Positions 14,983 to 23,614 of a stretch of 29,788 bases of DNA are shown here, piece by piece. The stretch spans positions 1 through 29,788 of the forward strand of contig JAQBWG010000002.1 in NCBI GenBank assembly GCA_027625225.1, given 5' to 3'. Below the pieces are notes generated by a model. The model did not search any database. It was not told the origin of the DNA and saw nothing but the letters and a program-made list of their open reading frames with translations. Position 1 is the first letter of the stretch, and each line of letters starts with the position of its first letter. Source of the DNA: Chloroflexota bacterium (lineage in GTDB: Bacteria > Chloroflexota > Dehalococcoidia > Lucifugimonadales > VGZR01). Both the position numbers and the translations under genes were made by a program.

Positions 14983-17900
14983 CTAATCGTCTCCGCTGAC
15001 CACTTCCTCACTCTCCTCCTTGACCTTCTCCTCTTCCTCCTCGGCCGCTTCAACCTCGTCGGTCGCCGCCTCACTAGTGGCAACCTCGACTTCTACTTCA
15101 ACTTCGGAGTCGGCTTCAGACTCACCTTCGGAAGACTCACTATCGCTACCCTGCAAGAGTTCCAGAGCCGAAGCGCCATCCTCCGAGGAAAATTCTTCGT
15201 CATCGTCCAACGACAACTCTCCTTCCACATCTTCGTGCATCAACTCAACGGAGAGACCCAAGCTTTGAAGCTCCTTCAGCAGAACATGGAACGACTCCGG
15301 GATGCCCGGCTGAATCACGTTCTCTCCCTTCACGATGGCTTCGTACGTCTTCACCCTTCCCACCACATCGTCGGACTTGACCGTCAGCATCTCCTGCAGG
15401 TTGTACGCTGCGCTATAGGCCTCCAGCGCCCACACTTCCATCTCACCGAAGCGCTGGCCGCCGAACTGCGCCTTACCGCCCAACGGCTGTTGAGTAATCA
15501 GCGAGTACGGACCGGTAGACCTGGCGTGAATCTTGTCTTCAACCAGGTGGATGAGCTTCATCATATAGATGTAGCCCACCGTTACCGGTTGATCGAACTT
15601 CTCGCCGGTGCGTCCGTCGTACAGTGTGGACTTACCGAGAATGGGCGCGGAGATATTCTGCTGCCGGTCGAGTTCCAGCACTTTCTTTCTCATTTCGTCG
15701 GGGGACATGTTAGAAGTTTTTATTCCCATGTCCTCTTTCAGCCAAATCTCCATGCATGCCTTACGCGCAACGCCATTTGGCTTCTCGCTATATACCTCAT
15801 CGAACTCGTATCCCCGCTCGGCGAGCCATGCCTGAGTGATATCCCAGTCCACCTTCGATGGGCCGACTCCCTTGCCATTCAATGGACGGGGGTCGACAGC
15901 ACCCGACCTGCCTAAAAGCCAGGCCTGGGCCAGCGCATCCTCAACAGCCTCTTCGGGAGCGCCGTCGAACACAGGCGTCACCGCCTTGAATCCGAGAACA
16001 CCTGCAGCCCAGCCGAGATGCGTCTCCAAAACCTGTCCCAGATTCATGCGCGACGGCACACCGATCGGGTTCAGAATAATGTCTACGGGAGTACCGTCCG
16101 GCAGGAAAGGCATATCTTCTTCAGGAAGAATCCTCGAAATGACACCCTTGTTGCCGTGCCGGCCAGCCATCTTGTCGCCTTCTGAAATCTTGCGCGTCTG
16201 CGCAATCCACAAGCGGACAAGCTTGTTTACGCCCGGCGGCAGGTCCGAATTACTCTCTCTGGTAAGCACACGGACGTCAATAACTTTGCCGCGCTCGCCG
16301 TGAGGAACACGCAGCGACGTATCTTTTACGTCTCGGGCCTTTTCACCGAAGATAGCGCGCAAAAGTTTCTCTTCAGCACTCAGCTCCGTCTCACCCTTCG
16401 GGGTAATCTTGCCCACCAGGATGTCTCCCGGACCTATCTCCGCGCCGACGCGAATAATACCGTCCTCGTCCAAGTCTCGCAGGCTCTCTTCGCCCACGTT
16501 CGGGATGTCACGGGTGATTTCTTCCGGCCCGAGTTTGGTATCCCGCGCCTCCACCTCATGCTTTTCGATATGAATAGAGGTGAACCGGTCGTCCTCAACC
16601 AGCTTTCGGCTGAGGATGATTGCGTCTTCGAAGTTGTACCCTTCCCAGCTCATGAAGGCCACGAGGACGTTTTGACCCAGTGCAAGTTCACCATGGTCGG
16701 TTGACGAACTGTCTGCCAGCACGTCTCCCTTTTTCACGCGAATGCCCCTGCTCACGATGGGACGCTGGTTTATACATGTGCCCTGGTTGCTCCGCAAAAA
16801 CTTCCGGAGCTTGTACACGTGATCTTCGCCCTTATCGTCTGCCACCACCCCACGGTCGCCGCTGGACTCCTTCACTACCCCGTCCACCATGGACATAACC
16901 ACCTGGCCGCTGTCTCCAGCCACCCGGTTCTCCATCCCTGTACCAATCAGCGGAGCCTGAGGACGCAGCAACGGCACGGCCTGCCTCTGCATGTTCGAAC
17001 CCATAAGCGCGCGGTTCGCGTCATCGTGTTCCAGGAATGGAATTAGCGACGTAGACACACTCACAAGCTGCATCGGCGAAACGTCCATATACGAGATGTT
17101 CTCCACCGGTTCGATTCCATACATCTCGCCGATACGGGTTTCTACCCGCTCTTGCAGGAACTGGCCCCACTCGTCGATAGGAGAGTTCGCCTGGGCTATA
17201 TGAATCGGCTCTTCCGCATCAGCGGAGAGGTATTCAATATCGTCGGGCCCTAGCTTCACGTAAGGATTTACCTTAATTTTTTGCTTGGGAAGGGCCGCAA
17301 CCCGCTTGATGAGTCTCTTGGAGATAACACCACCGGCCTTGAGAAGCGTCTTCCCGTCTTCATCAATGATGTCCTGGGCAGTTGTCCTGTCCTCAATCCC
17401 GGAGTCGGTGTTCAACATCTCCCGGTATACCTTGCGGTACGGCGTCTCGATGAAGCCGTACTGGTTCGTACGGGCGTACGTCGCCAGTGAACCCAGCAGG
17501 CCGATGTTCGGCCCTTCCGGCGTCTCGATAGGGCAGATACGCCCGTAGTGCGAATGGTGCACATCGCGGACGTCGAACCCCGCGCGCTCACGGGAAAGAC
17601 CGCCAGGCCCCAAGGCCGAAAGGCGCCGCTTGTGCGTCAATTCAGCCAGCGGATTGGTCTGGTCCATGAACTGCGAAAGCTGCGACCCGCCGAAAAATTC
17701 GCGAATCGAAGCCACCACCGGCCGGATATTGATAAGCGCCGCCGGAGTCGTCGTCGCGGGGTCCATCTGCGTAGTCATGCGCTCTTTGATGACCCGCTCC
17801 ATGCGCAAGAGACCGACGCGCACCTGATTCTGGATAAGTTCGCCAACCGCGCGAACCCGACGGTTGCCCAGATGGTCAATATCGTCCGGCTCTTTAAGAC

Positions 17901-18864
17901 CGTTGTTGATTTCGAGCATCATGTTTAATAGCCCGAAAATGTCATCGTGTGTAAGTATTCGCTCTTCAGGAGGATTCTTCATCCCCAATCGGCGATTGAC
18001 TTTGTACCGGCCAACCCTGCCCAAATCGTAGCGGCGGGGATTGAAGAACAAGTTCTCAATGAGCGCCTTCGCGTTTTCCACGTTGGGCGGCTCACCCGGA
18101 CGTAACCGGCGGTAGAACTCCAGCAACGCCTCGTCCTGGCTCGCATCGTCCATGTCTTTGGAAATGGTCGTCTCGATGAATGGATGCTCGGGGTCGGTAT
18201 CCGTTTTCTTGAATCGCTTGCGGATTTCATCGTCGTCGAATCCCAGCGACCGCAGCAACATGGTGACTGGAGCCTTGCGCTTACGGTCAACCTTCACCGA
18301 AACAACGTCCCGGTTGCTGGTGTCGAACTCCATCCACGCGCCGCGGTAGGGAATCAGCTTCGCCGAAGCCAAACGCCGCCCCGTCGTCGGGTCAGTGTCT
18401 ATAGTGAAATACACGCCTGGAGAGCGAACAAGCTGGCTGACGACAACACGCTCAGCACCGTTGATGATAAACGTACCCGTGGTCGTCATCATGGGAATGT
18501 CTCCCACGAACAGCGTTTGCTCCTTGACCTCACCCTCGCCCGGGCCGCTGGCCTTTACCTTCAGCTGAACCGTTACGTAGAGGGGTGCCGAATAGGTGAT
18601 TTCCTGCTCGCGGCACTCGACTTCGCTGTGTTTGGGCTCCATGAACTCATGCTTGAGGAAGCTGAGTTCGAATCGCCCGCCGGAGAAGTCTTCGATAGGT
18701 GAGATTTCCCGAAGAAGGTCGCCTAAACCTTCCGTTTTAAACCAATTGAACGAGTCCACCTGGACTTGGATTAGATTGGGTACTCGTAGTGCTCCTGGTA
18801 TCTGCGCATACGACCTGCGCGGAGAAAATACGTGGTTATTCACCGACAAAGCGGTAGAAGTCAT
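14983..18864 (-). CDS. rpoB: DNA-directed RNA polymerase subunit beta
   Basis: Predicted 1293-residue beta subunit. The rifampicin-region segment has Asp401 (FMDQ), His411 (THKRR) and Ser416 (LSALGPGG), equivalent to E. coli Asp516, His526 and Ser531, so the classic resistance substitutions are absent. The MAGRHGNKGV and GGKAQFGGQRFGEMEVWALEA segments match the family. After the conserved end near residue 1213 there is an 80-residue tail with about 35 Asp/Glu, two Lys and no Arg, including four Glu-Val repeats. The start ATG at 18864 has AGGAG about 11 nt upstream. The promoter is at 19013-19041 and rpoC follows. Unlike in many bacteria, no rplK/A/J/L genes precede it. Confidence 0.99.
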   Translation of the reverse strand: MTSTALSVNNHVFSPRRSYAQIPGALRVPNLIQVQVDSFNWFKTEGLGDLLREISPIEDFSGGRFELSFLKHEFMEPKHSEVECREQEITYSAPLYVTVQLKVKASGPGEGEVKEQTLFVGDIPMMTTTGTFIINGAERVVVSQLVRSPGVYFTIDTDPTTGRRLASAKLIPYRGAWMEFDTSNRDVVSVKVDRKRKAPVTMLLRSLGFDDDEIRKRFKKTDTDPEHPFIETTISKDMDDASQDEALLEFYRRLRPGEPPNVENAKALIENLFFNPRRYDLGRVGRYKVNRRLGMKNPPEERILTHDDIFGLLNMMLEINNGLKEPDDIDHLGNRRVRAVGELIQNQVRVGLLRMERVIKERMTTQMDPATTTPAALINIRPVVASIREFFGGSQLSQFMDQTNPLAELTHKRRLSALGPGGLSRERAGFDVRDVHHSHYGRICPIETPEGPNIGLLGSLATYARTNQYGFIETPYRKVYREMLNTDSGIEDRTTAQDIIDEDGKTLLKAGGVISKRLIKRVAALPKQKIKVNPYVKLGPDDIEYLSADAEEPIHIAQANSPIDEWGQFLQERVETRIGEMYGIEPVENISYMDVSPMQLVSVSTSLIPFLEHDDANRALMGSNMQRQAVPLLRPQAPLIGTGMENRVAGDSGQVVMSMVDGVVKESSGDRGVVADDKGEDHVYKLRKFLRSNQGTCINQRPIVSRGIRVKKGDVLADSSSTDHGELALGQNVLVAFMSWEGYNFEDAIILSRKLVEDDRFTSIHIEKHEVEARDTKLGPEEITRDIPNVGEESLRDLDEDGIIRVGAEIGPGDILVGKITPKGETELSAEEKLLRAIFGEKARDVKDTSLRVPHGERGKVIDVRVLTRESNSDLPPGVNKLVRLWIAQTRKISEGDKMAGRHGNKGVISRILPEEDMPFLPDGTPVDIILNPIGVPSRMNLGQVLETHLGWAAGVLGFKAVTPVFDGAPEEAVEDALAQAWLLGRSGAVDPRPLNGKGVGPSKVDWDITQAWLAERGYEFDEVYSEKPNGVARKACMEIWLKEDMGIKTSNMSPDEMRKKVLELDRQQNISAPILGKSTLYDGRTGEKFDQPVTVGYIYMMKLIHLVEDKIHARSTGPYSLITQQPLGGKAQFGGQRFGEMEVWALEAYSAAYNLQEMLTVKSDDVVGRVKTYEAIVKGENVIQPGIPESFHVLLKELQSLGLSVELMHEDVEGELSLDDDEEFSSEDGASALELLQGSDSESSEGESEADSEVEVEVEVATSEAATDEVEAAEEEEEKVKEESEEVVSGDD

Positions 18865-19012
18865 GTGGCCTCACTCTCCTGTGATGACGCTAGTTCGTCG
18901 GTCGAGTATTCGATGAAGGAACGAAGTACAAAAAAAGTGTATGTAGCTTGTAGAAAGGTTCTTGCGGGAGTACTGAGGTTATATGTAAGGGCATACTTCG
19001 ACCAACTGAGGG

Positions 19013-19041
19013 ATTCTAGCATTGTCCATAACGAAAGTCAA
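19013..19041 (-). promoter_or_regulatory. Strong promoter for rpoBC
   Basis: On the minus strand TTGACT (19036-19041) and TAGAAT (19013-19018) are separated by exactly 17 nt, a near-consensus housekeeping promoter. It would give a leader of about 140 nt before rpoB. The leader has a run of seven T (minus strand) near 18930 without a GC-rich stem before it, so I do not call an attenuator. Confidence 0.8.
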
Positions 19042-19044
19042 CAA

Positions 19045-19062
19045 GAATTCTCGTAAGAATTC
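19045..19062. repeat. 7-bp inverted repeat just upstream of the rpoBC -35
   Basis: GAATTCT and AGAATTC are perfect arms around the 4-nt spacer CGTA. The repeat ends 3 bp before the -35 of the rpoBC promoter and lies 35 bp after the stop of the SnoaL-like gene. It may be a regulator site or a weak terminator of the upstream operon, but no T tract follows. Confidence 0.45.
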
Positions 19063-19097
19063 CAGGGGAGCCCGGCCTGTTTTAATTCCTCGAAGAC

Positions 19098-19535
19098 TCA
19101 GTCGTTCGGAAGCTTGATTGCACCCACCTGACGCAGCATTCCCAAGTCGTCCCGATACTCCCAATCCTGAACTATTTTGCCGTCGTGCATGCGGCTCAAC
19201 AGTATTCCTGGCATCTCGTATTTCTTTCCTGTAGGAGGAATTCCCAACATAGACCCCGTCTGCGTCCCTCGGGCCGTCCACCTCGTCGTCACCATATCGC
19301 CATCCGCAAACTGGTCGTCAATCGTAATCTGCACATCCGGCACAGCGTCCAGATACATCGCAATCAAATCCCGAAATCCCTGTGGCCCCCGTACAGGCTC
19401 CGGCAACAGTGGGTCATGGAAAGTGTAATCCGGAGCAAACACCTCGAAGGCCACATCAAGTTGATGCTTGCTTATAAGCTCCTCGAACACCCGACGCACC
19501 ACCGCCATATTCCGCGCTTCTTGCTCGTCTCGCAT
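19098..19535 (-). CDS. SnoaL-like (NTF2-fold) polyketide cyclase/ester cyclase family protein
   Basis: Predicted 145-residue single-domain protein of the SnoaL-like/ester cyclase superfamily. Typical features are the N-terminal helix (VVRRVFEEL), the DYTFHDP segment, RGPQGFRDLIAMYLDAVPD, and the TRWTARGTQTGSMLGIPPTG strand and loop, with a C-terminal VQDWEYRD. This covers the whole fold. GGAGGTG lies 8 nt before the ATG. It is 20 nt after the DUF192 gene and is probably the last gene of the mutS2 operon. Members of this fold range from cyclases to proteins of unknown activity, so a substrate cannot be assigned. Confidence 0.88.
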   Translation of the reverse strand: MRDEQEARNMAVVRRVFEELISKHQLDVAFEVFAPDYTFHDPLLPEPVRGPQGFRDLIAMYLDAVPDVQITIDDQFADGDMVTTRWTARGTQTGSMLGIPPTGKKYEMPGILLSRMHDGKIVQDWEYRDDLGMLRQVGAIKLPND

Positions 19536-19555
19536 GACCCGTTCACCTCCGCTAG

Positions 19556-20170
19556 TTAGCTTTGCTGGTTCTCTTCACATCCGTATGACAACCCATCACG
19601 CGAATCGGAGAATACCACCTGCATATCAACTTGCAACCCCAGCCTTTCCACCAGCCCTGCGTTGACCTCTAGATTAAACGCTGCTTCGGCATTGGATGCA
19701 TAACTCTCTAACTCACTATCCAAAGCACCCGGAGCCGACGGCTGAACCCGTTGGTGGAAATCCACCACCCGGCAATCAGCCGATATCCAGATGAAATCGA
19801 GCGGGAACTCCATACCCTTCATCCAGAACGACGAGGCTACCCCGGACTCAAACACGAACAGCATACCGCCGTCTTCAGGTAAGCCAGGCCGTCCGGAAAG
19901 TCCGTTCGTACGCTCGTGAAGCTCGTCGGCAACCTCAACCCCAAACCCTGCGCCTCCTACCGATACCGTGACCACATCCAGACCTTCTAGAATAATGCTG
20001 GGCTTCACCCTTGCGGTGGGCTCCAGCGTCGCAGGAATCGCGGTAGGTACAAGGATCGCCGTCGCAGTGTTCAAAACTATCTGTGTCGGTTGTTCTGCAT
20101 CGGTCCCGCACGCCATCGAAGCGACGATGCTCAGAATACCTATGGCCGTCGCCAGCCTAACGCTCTTCAA
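19556..20170 (-). CDS. DUF192 family lipoprotein
   Basis: Predicted 204-residue exported protein, taking TTG at 20170 as start. This gives a short lipoprotein signal: Lys2 and Arg5, a hydrophobic run, then VASMAC with lipidation Cys21. A Thr/Ala/Pro-rich linker precedes a DUF192 domain with the usual features: VEVADELHERTNGLSGRPGL, GMLFVFES, FWMKGMEFPLDFIWI and a C-terminal NAEAAFNLEVNAG. TTG at 20170 lies one base after the mutS2 stop; a GTG 39 bases further upstream, inside mutS2, is also possible. Neither has an ideal ribosome binding site, so the start is uncertain. DUF192 proteins are conserved but biochemically undefined. Confidence 0.82.
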   Translation of the reverse strand: MKSVRLATAIGILSIVASMACGTDAEQPTQIVLNTATAILVPTAIPATLEPTARVKPSIILEGLDVVTVSVGGAGFGVEVADELHERTNGLSGRPGLPEDGGMLFVFESGVASSFWMKGMEFPLDFIWISADCRVVDFHQRVQPSAPGALDSELESYASNAEAAFNLEVNAGLVERLGLQVDMQVVFSDSRDGLSYGCEENQQS

Positions 20171-20171
20171 A

Positions 20172-22589
20172 CTACGTAAGCTCAACCACCGTAACCCCGT
20201 TGCCTCCACGTTCCGCTTCTTCGGGCTGATAGGTTCGCACCAGTGGATGGCCGCCAAGCTGTTCGCGCACAACCTCGCGCAACGCACCCGTGCCCCGTCC
20301 GTGAATCACCCGCACCTTGGCCATACCGTCCCGCACAGCCTTGTCCAAAAACTCCTCCAAGCGGAACGTCGCGTCCTCAACCCGCAGCCCTCTGATATCC
20401 AAATCGGCCGAGGCCAACATCGGCCCCAACTGCGCGCTAACCCCTGAACCTATCGCATCGGAATTCGATGCTTTGCCTTGCACTTTGGAAAGCCGATGCA
20501 GGTCAATCCGTAGTCGGATGTTCCCGATAGCCACTTCCGCTTCGCCTTCTTCAATATCCAATTCGACCACCGCCCCCTGCGTCGCCAATCCCCGGATATC
20601 CACCATATCGCCCTTGGCTAGTGGTTCCTCTGCTTGCCGGCTGGTTGCCCGCGAAATAACGGCTTTCTTGAGATGCTGTACCTCGTCACCAACCGCCTCG
20701 AATTCTTGCGACGCCTCTTGTACGTCTTCTGCACGCGGCGAAGACCCGGAAGCCCACGACAGACTCGCCTCCGCCTTCTTGAGTTTTTTCCGCAGGTCGT
20801 CGTACTCCGCCAACACATCCCGCCGCATCGCAGACTGTAGCTCCTCACGCTGCTCCGACATCTCATCGAGTTGCGCCTGCAATTCCTTTGCCCTCATTTC
20901 AGCGGTTGCAGCCGCATCCTCGGCCTGCTTCATCTTTTCCTGAAGCAATGCCCGTTCTTTTTCCATCTCCGAAAGCATCGTCTCGAAATGCACCGACTCC
21001 GGTTCCATCGAATCCGTGGCCGTTTTCAGAATGTGCCCGGGCATCCTCAAACTCTCCGCCACCCTCAACGCGTAGCTTCTGCCTGGTATTCCGACCGTCA
21101 GCCGGTAGTTCGGTTGGAGAGTATTGGGGTCTAGGTCCACGCTCGCGTTCGACATCTTGGGCGACGCCTCTGCGAACGCTGCGACGCTGCGATGGTGCGT
21201 CGTAACGATGGTCGGCACCTCGCGCTCGGCCAGATAATCCAGCACTCCCTTTGCCAACGCCGCGCCTTCTTCGGGGTCCGTCCCGGTGCCCAGTTCGTCA
21301 AGCAGCACAAGAGACGACGAGGTAGCCAAGCCCAGTATGTCAACCACGTTCCTGATATGTGAACTGAACGTGGAAACGGATTGCTGAATGCTTTGCCGGT
21401 CGCCTACGTCCGCGTACACACCATCGAATACCGGCAGCACACTGCCGTCCACGGTCGGCACTTGCAGTCCCGACTGGTGCATCAGCGCAAGCAATCCCAC
21501 CGTCTTCATCGCAACAGTCTTGCCGCCCGTGTTCGGCCCTGTGATAACTAGTGCCCTCCACTCCGGCCCGATGTACAACGAGACCGGAACCACCTGCCCT
21601 TCCAGCAAAGGATGCCTGGCCTGGGTTAAATTCAACAGTTTTCCATCCGAAGACGACGTGCTCGGGCGAACGCCCTTTATCTTCTCGCTATACCGCGCCC
21701 GCGCCAGAATCACGTCGATGTCGGCCAGCGCCTGCACCCCGCTCCGAATCTCGACCGCCATATCGCCCACAAGCACGGACAGCTCACGAAGCACCCGCAA
21801 CACCTCGCGCTCCTCTTCCAAAGCAAGTTCACGCCAGTGATTGCCCATCTCTACCGTCGCAAACGGCTCGATGTACAGCGTAGCGCCGGTGTTTGAAGCG
21901 TCGTGAACAATGCCCGGTATCTGCCTTCGCATTTCGGAGCGTACAGGTACCACGAATCTGTCGCCGCGTATCGAAATCAACTGGTCTTGCAGCGCCTGCT
22001 TGCCACGCTTCGAGTGCACCAGGCGATTCAGCGATTGCGTTACCTGTTCAAATGCCTCGCGCACTTCGCGCCGGAGCGCAGCCAGCGTCGAGGTCGCACC
22101 GTCCATCACTTCGCCACGCGGACCGATGCAATCGCTGATGCGTACCCGAACGCTATTGAGGTCGTGTTTGCCATCTGCAATAGTTGCCAGCCTGGGAGCC
22201 AGACTCTTATGTCGTACAACTGAGGCTTTTGTCCTACGGAGGACGTCCAGAGTCTGCCCCACCGTCAGCAGTTCCGATCCGGTCAGCACCCCTTCCAGCG
22301 CTGCCCGGCCAATCGCTTTCGATACGTCGCCAGGCGCGTGCAAAGAAAGTTCCGATATTTCAACGAGTAATCGCCGGCCCTCGGCCGTTTCTTGCTGTAG
22401 ACGTTCCACTTCTTCAGAGTCGAAGGTTGGTTTCAGAGTAGACATGCGAATCCGGGCCGGTTCGAACGTGGCACATTCAGCCACCCGTTCACGTACGGCA
22501 GGAAAGTCCAGAGATTCAAGCGTTCTCTGTTCGACTATTTCCCGTAGTGGGGAATCTTGGGGGTCTAAAGAAGCTCCGTTCGTGTCCAT
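20172..22589 (-). CDS. mutS2: MutS2-type endonuclease/ATPase
   Basis: Predicted 805-residue MutS2. It starts with the family's N-terminal segment (TLESLDFPAVRERV). Next come the core and lever regions, then the ABC-type ATPase with Walker A GPNTGGKT (Lys357) and Walker B LVLLDELGTGTDPEEG (about 430). A coiled coil (about 520-640) follows, with a C-terminal Smr domain (about 730-805) bearing LDIRGLR and HGRGTG. There is no MutS mismatch-recognition domain. Family members act in suppression of recombination and, in Bacillus subtilis, rescue of collided ribosomes. GGAGGT is immediately before the ATG. It heads the operon with the DUF192 and SnoaL-like genes and diverges from thrB. Confidence 0.96.
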   Translation of the reverse strand: MDTNGASLDPQDSPLREIVEQRTLESLDFPAVRERVAECATFEPARIRMSTLKPTFDSEEVERLQQETAEGRRLLVEISELSLHAPGDVSKAIGRAALEGVLTGSELLTVGQTLDVLRRTKASVVRHKSLAPRLATIADGKHDLNSVRVRISDCIGPRGEVMDGATSTLAALRREVREAFEQVTQSLNRLVHSKRGKQALQDQLISIRGDRFVVPVRSEMRRQIPGIVHDASNTGATLYIEPFATVEMGNHWRELALEEEREVLRVLRELSVLVGDMAVEIRSGVQALADIDVILARARYSEKIKGVRPSTSSSDGKLLNLTQARHPLLEGQVVPVSLYIGPEWRALVITGPNTGGKTVAMKTVGLLALMHQSGLQVPTVDGSVLPVFDGVYADVGDRQSIQQSVSTFSSHIRNVVDILGLATSSSLVLLDELGTGTDPEEGAALAKGVLDYLAEREVPTIVTTHHRSVAAFAEASPKMSNASVDLDPNTLQPNYRLTVGIPGRSYALRVAESLRMPGHILKTATDSMEPESVHFETMLSEMEKERALLQEKMKQAEDAAATAEMRAKELQAQLDEMSEQREELQSAMRRDVLAEYDDLRKKLKKAEASLSWASGSSPRAEDVQEASQEFEAVGDEVQHLKKAVISRATSRQAEEPLAKGDMVDIRGLATQGAVVELDIEEGEAEVAIGNIRLRIDLHRLSKVQGKASNSDAIGSGVSAQLGPMLASADLDIRGLRVEDATFRLEEFLDKAVRDGMAKVRVIHGRGTGALREVVREQLGGHPLVRTYQPEEAERGGNGVTVVELT

Positions 22590-22619
22590 CCACCTCCGGG
22601 AGATTTCTGAGGATACGGA

Positions 22620-22648
22620 TTCACAGGAAAGTATCGTGTTATTATAAG
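22620..22648 (+). promoter_or_regulatory. Candidate thrB promoter facing the mutS2 -10
   Basis: On the plus strand TTCACA (22620-22625) and TATAAG (22643-22648) are 17 nt apart. On the minus strand the overlapping bases 22641-22646 read TATAAT, a perfect -10 for mutS2, though without a good -35. The two divergent -10 elements share bases, so the promoters would compete. Confidence 0.5.
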
Positions 22649-22680
22649 CTCAGATACGGAGAGGCTACGAAGAATCCCAC

Positions 22681-23586
22681 TTGAAACATCGCGTCGTCGT
22701 CCGCACGCCGGCATCCTCGGCGAACATGGGCCCAGGCTTTGACTGCCTGGCCGTCGCTTTAGACATTTGGAATTCCGCGACCATCGAGATTGGCAGTCCA
22801 CGGCTTAGCACCAAGGGCCACGGATCGGAACTCCCAAACAACTCCTACGCCAAGCTCGTGCAACGCTGTTTTGCCATCCCTTTTTACATGGCCGGACTGA
22901 ACGTCCCCGACGTGAGCATTGACTGTAAGAACGACATCCCCGCCGGAAAGGGCTTAGGCTCCAGCGCCGCCGCCATTCTGGCCGGCATCCACGCCGGCAA
23001 CGAACTCTCCGGTGCCGAACTCGACAGCGACACCATCCTTCGCGTAGCCGCTGAGGCTGAGGGGCACCCTGACAACGTCGCCGCAGCAGCGCGAGGCGGT
23101 TGCCAGATAGTAGTTCCTATAGAAGGAGACTACATCACCGCCACCGTACCCTTTCCCCAAGAACTGAAAGCCGTTCTCTACATTCCCGACATGCCCAAGT
23201 CCACCGACAAAACGCGCAAATTACTTCCCCCAACGTACAGCCGCAAAGATGTCGTCTTCAACCTCGGACGCGTCGCACTGCTTGTCCGGGCACTGTCCAC
23301 CGGCGACCTCAAATACCTCAACATTGCCACCCAGGACGTCGTACACCAGCCAACACGCGTGCCGCTCTATCCCGGCATGAAGAACGTCCTGCGTGCCGCC
23401 CTCAGCGCCGGCGCGCTCGGCGCATACCTCTCCGGCTCCGGCTCTAGCGTGCTCGCGCTCACAAACGGGCACGAAATGACTATCGGATACGAAATGACCG
23501 ACGCTGCGGATAAATCAGGACTCACCGGCGAACTGAAAATCACCGCCCCCACGGCCCGGGGCGCCTACGTTGCCGAGTCCGGCTAG
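22681..23586 (+). CDS. thrB: Homoserine kinase
   Basis: Predicted 301-residue GHMP-family kinase that phosphorylates L-homoserine in threonine synthesis. The N-terminal strand with PASSANMGPGFDCLAVAL is typical of ThrB, and the ATP-binding GHMP loop PAGKGLGSSAA is at 87-97. The C-terminal GAYLSGSGSSVLAL glycine-rich motif is present. The start is TTG at 22681; no ATG is available before the conserved N-terminal strand. Possible ribosome-binding purines (GGAGAGG) are rather far upstream. lysC follows 28 nt later. Hom, thrC and asd are not in the window. Confidence 0.94.
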   Translation: MKHRVVVRTPASSANMGPGFDCLAVALDIWNSATIEIGSPRLSTKGHGSELPNNSYAKLVQRCFAIPFYMAGLNVPDVSIDCKNDIPAGKGLGSSAAAILAGIHAGNELSGAELDSDTILRVAAEAEGHPDNVAAAARGGCQIVVPIEGDYITATVPFPQELKAVLYIPDMPKSTDKTRKLLPPTYSRKDVVFNLGRVALLVRALSTGDLKYLNIATQDVVHQPTRVPLYPGMKNVLRAALSAGALGAYLSGSGSSVLALTNGHEMTIGYEMTDAADKSGLTGELKITAPTARGAYVAESG

Positions 23587-23614
23587 CGGCGTAGAAACAC
23601 CGAACCTATCTATT

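Noticed and set aside
15080..15110. Repetitive Glu-Val codons in rpoB as a possible unstable repeat or assembly artefact
   Set aside because: Only four units with varied synonymous codons are present and the frame continues normally to a stop at the usual rpoB-rpoC gap.
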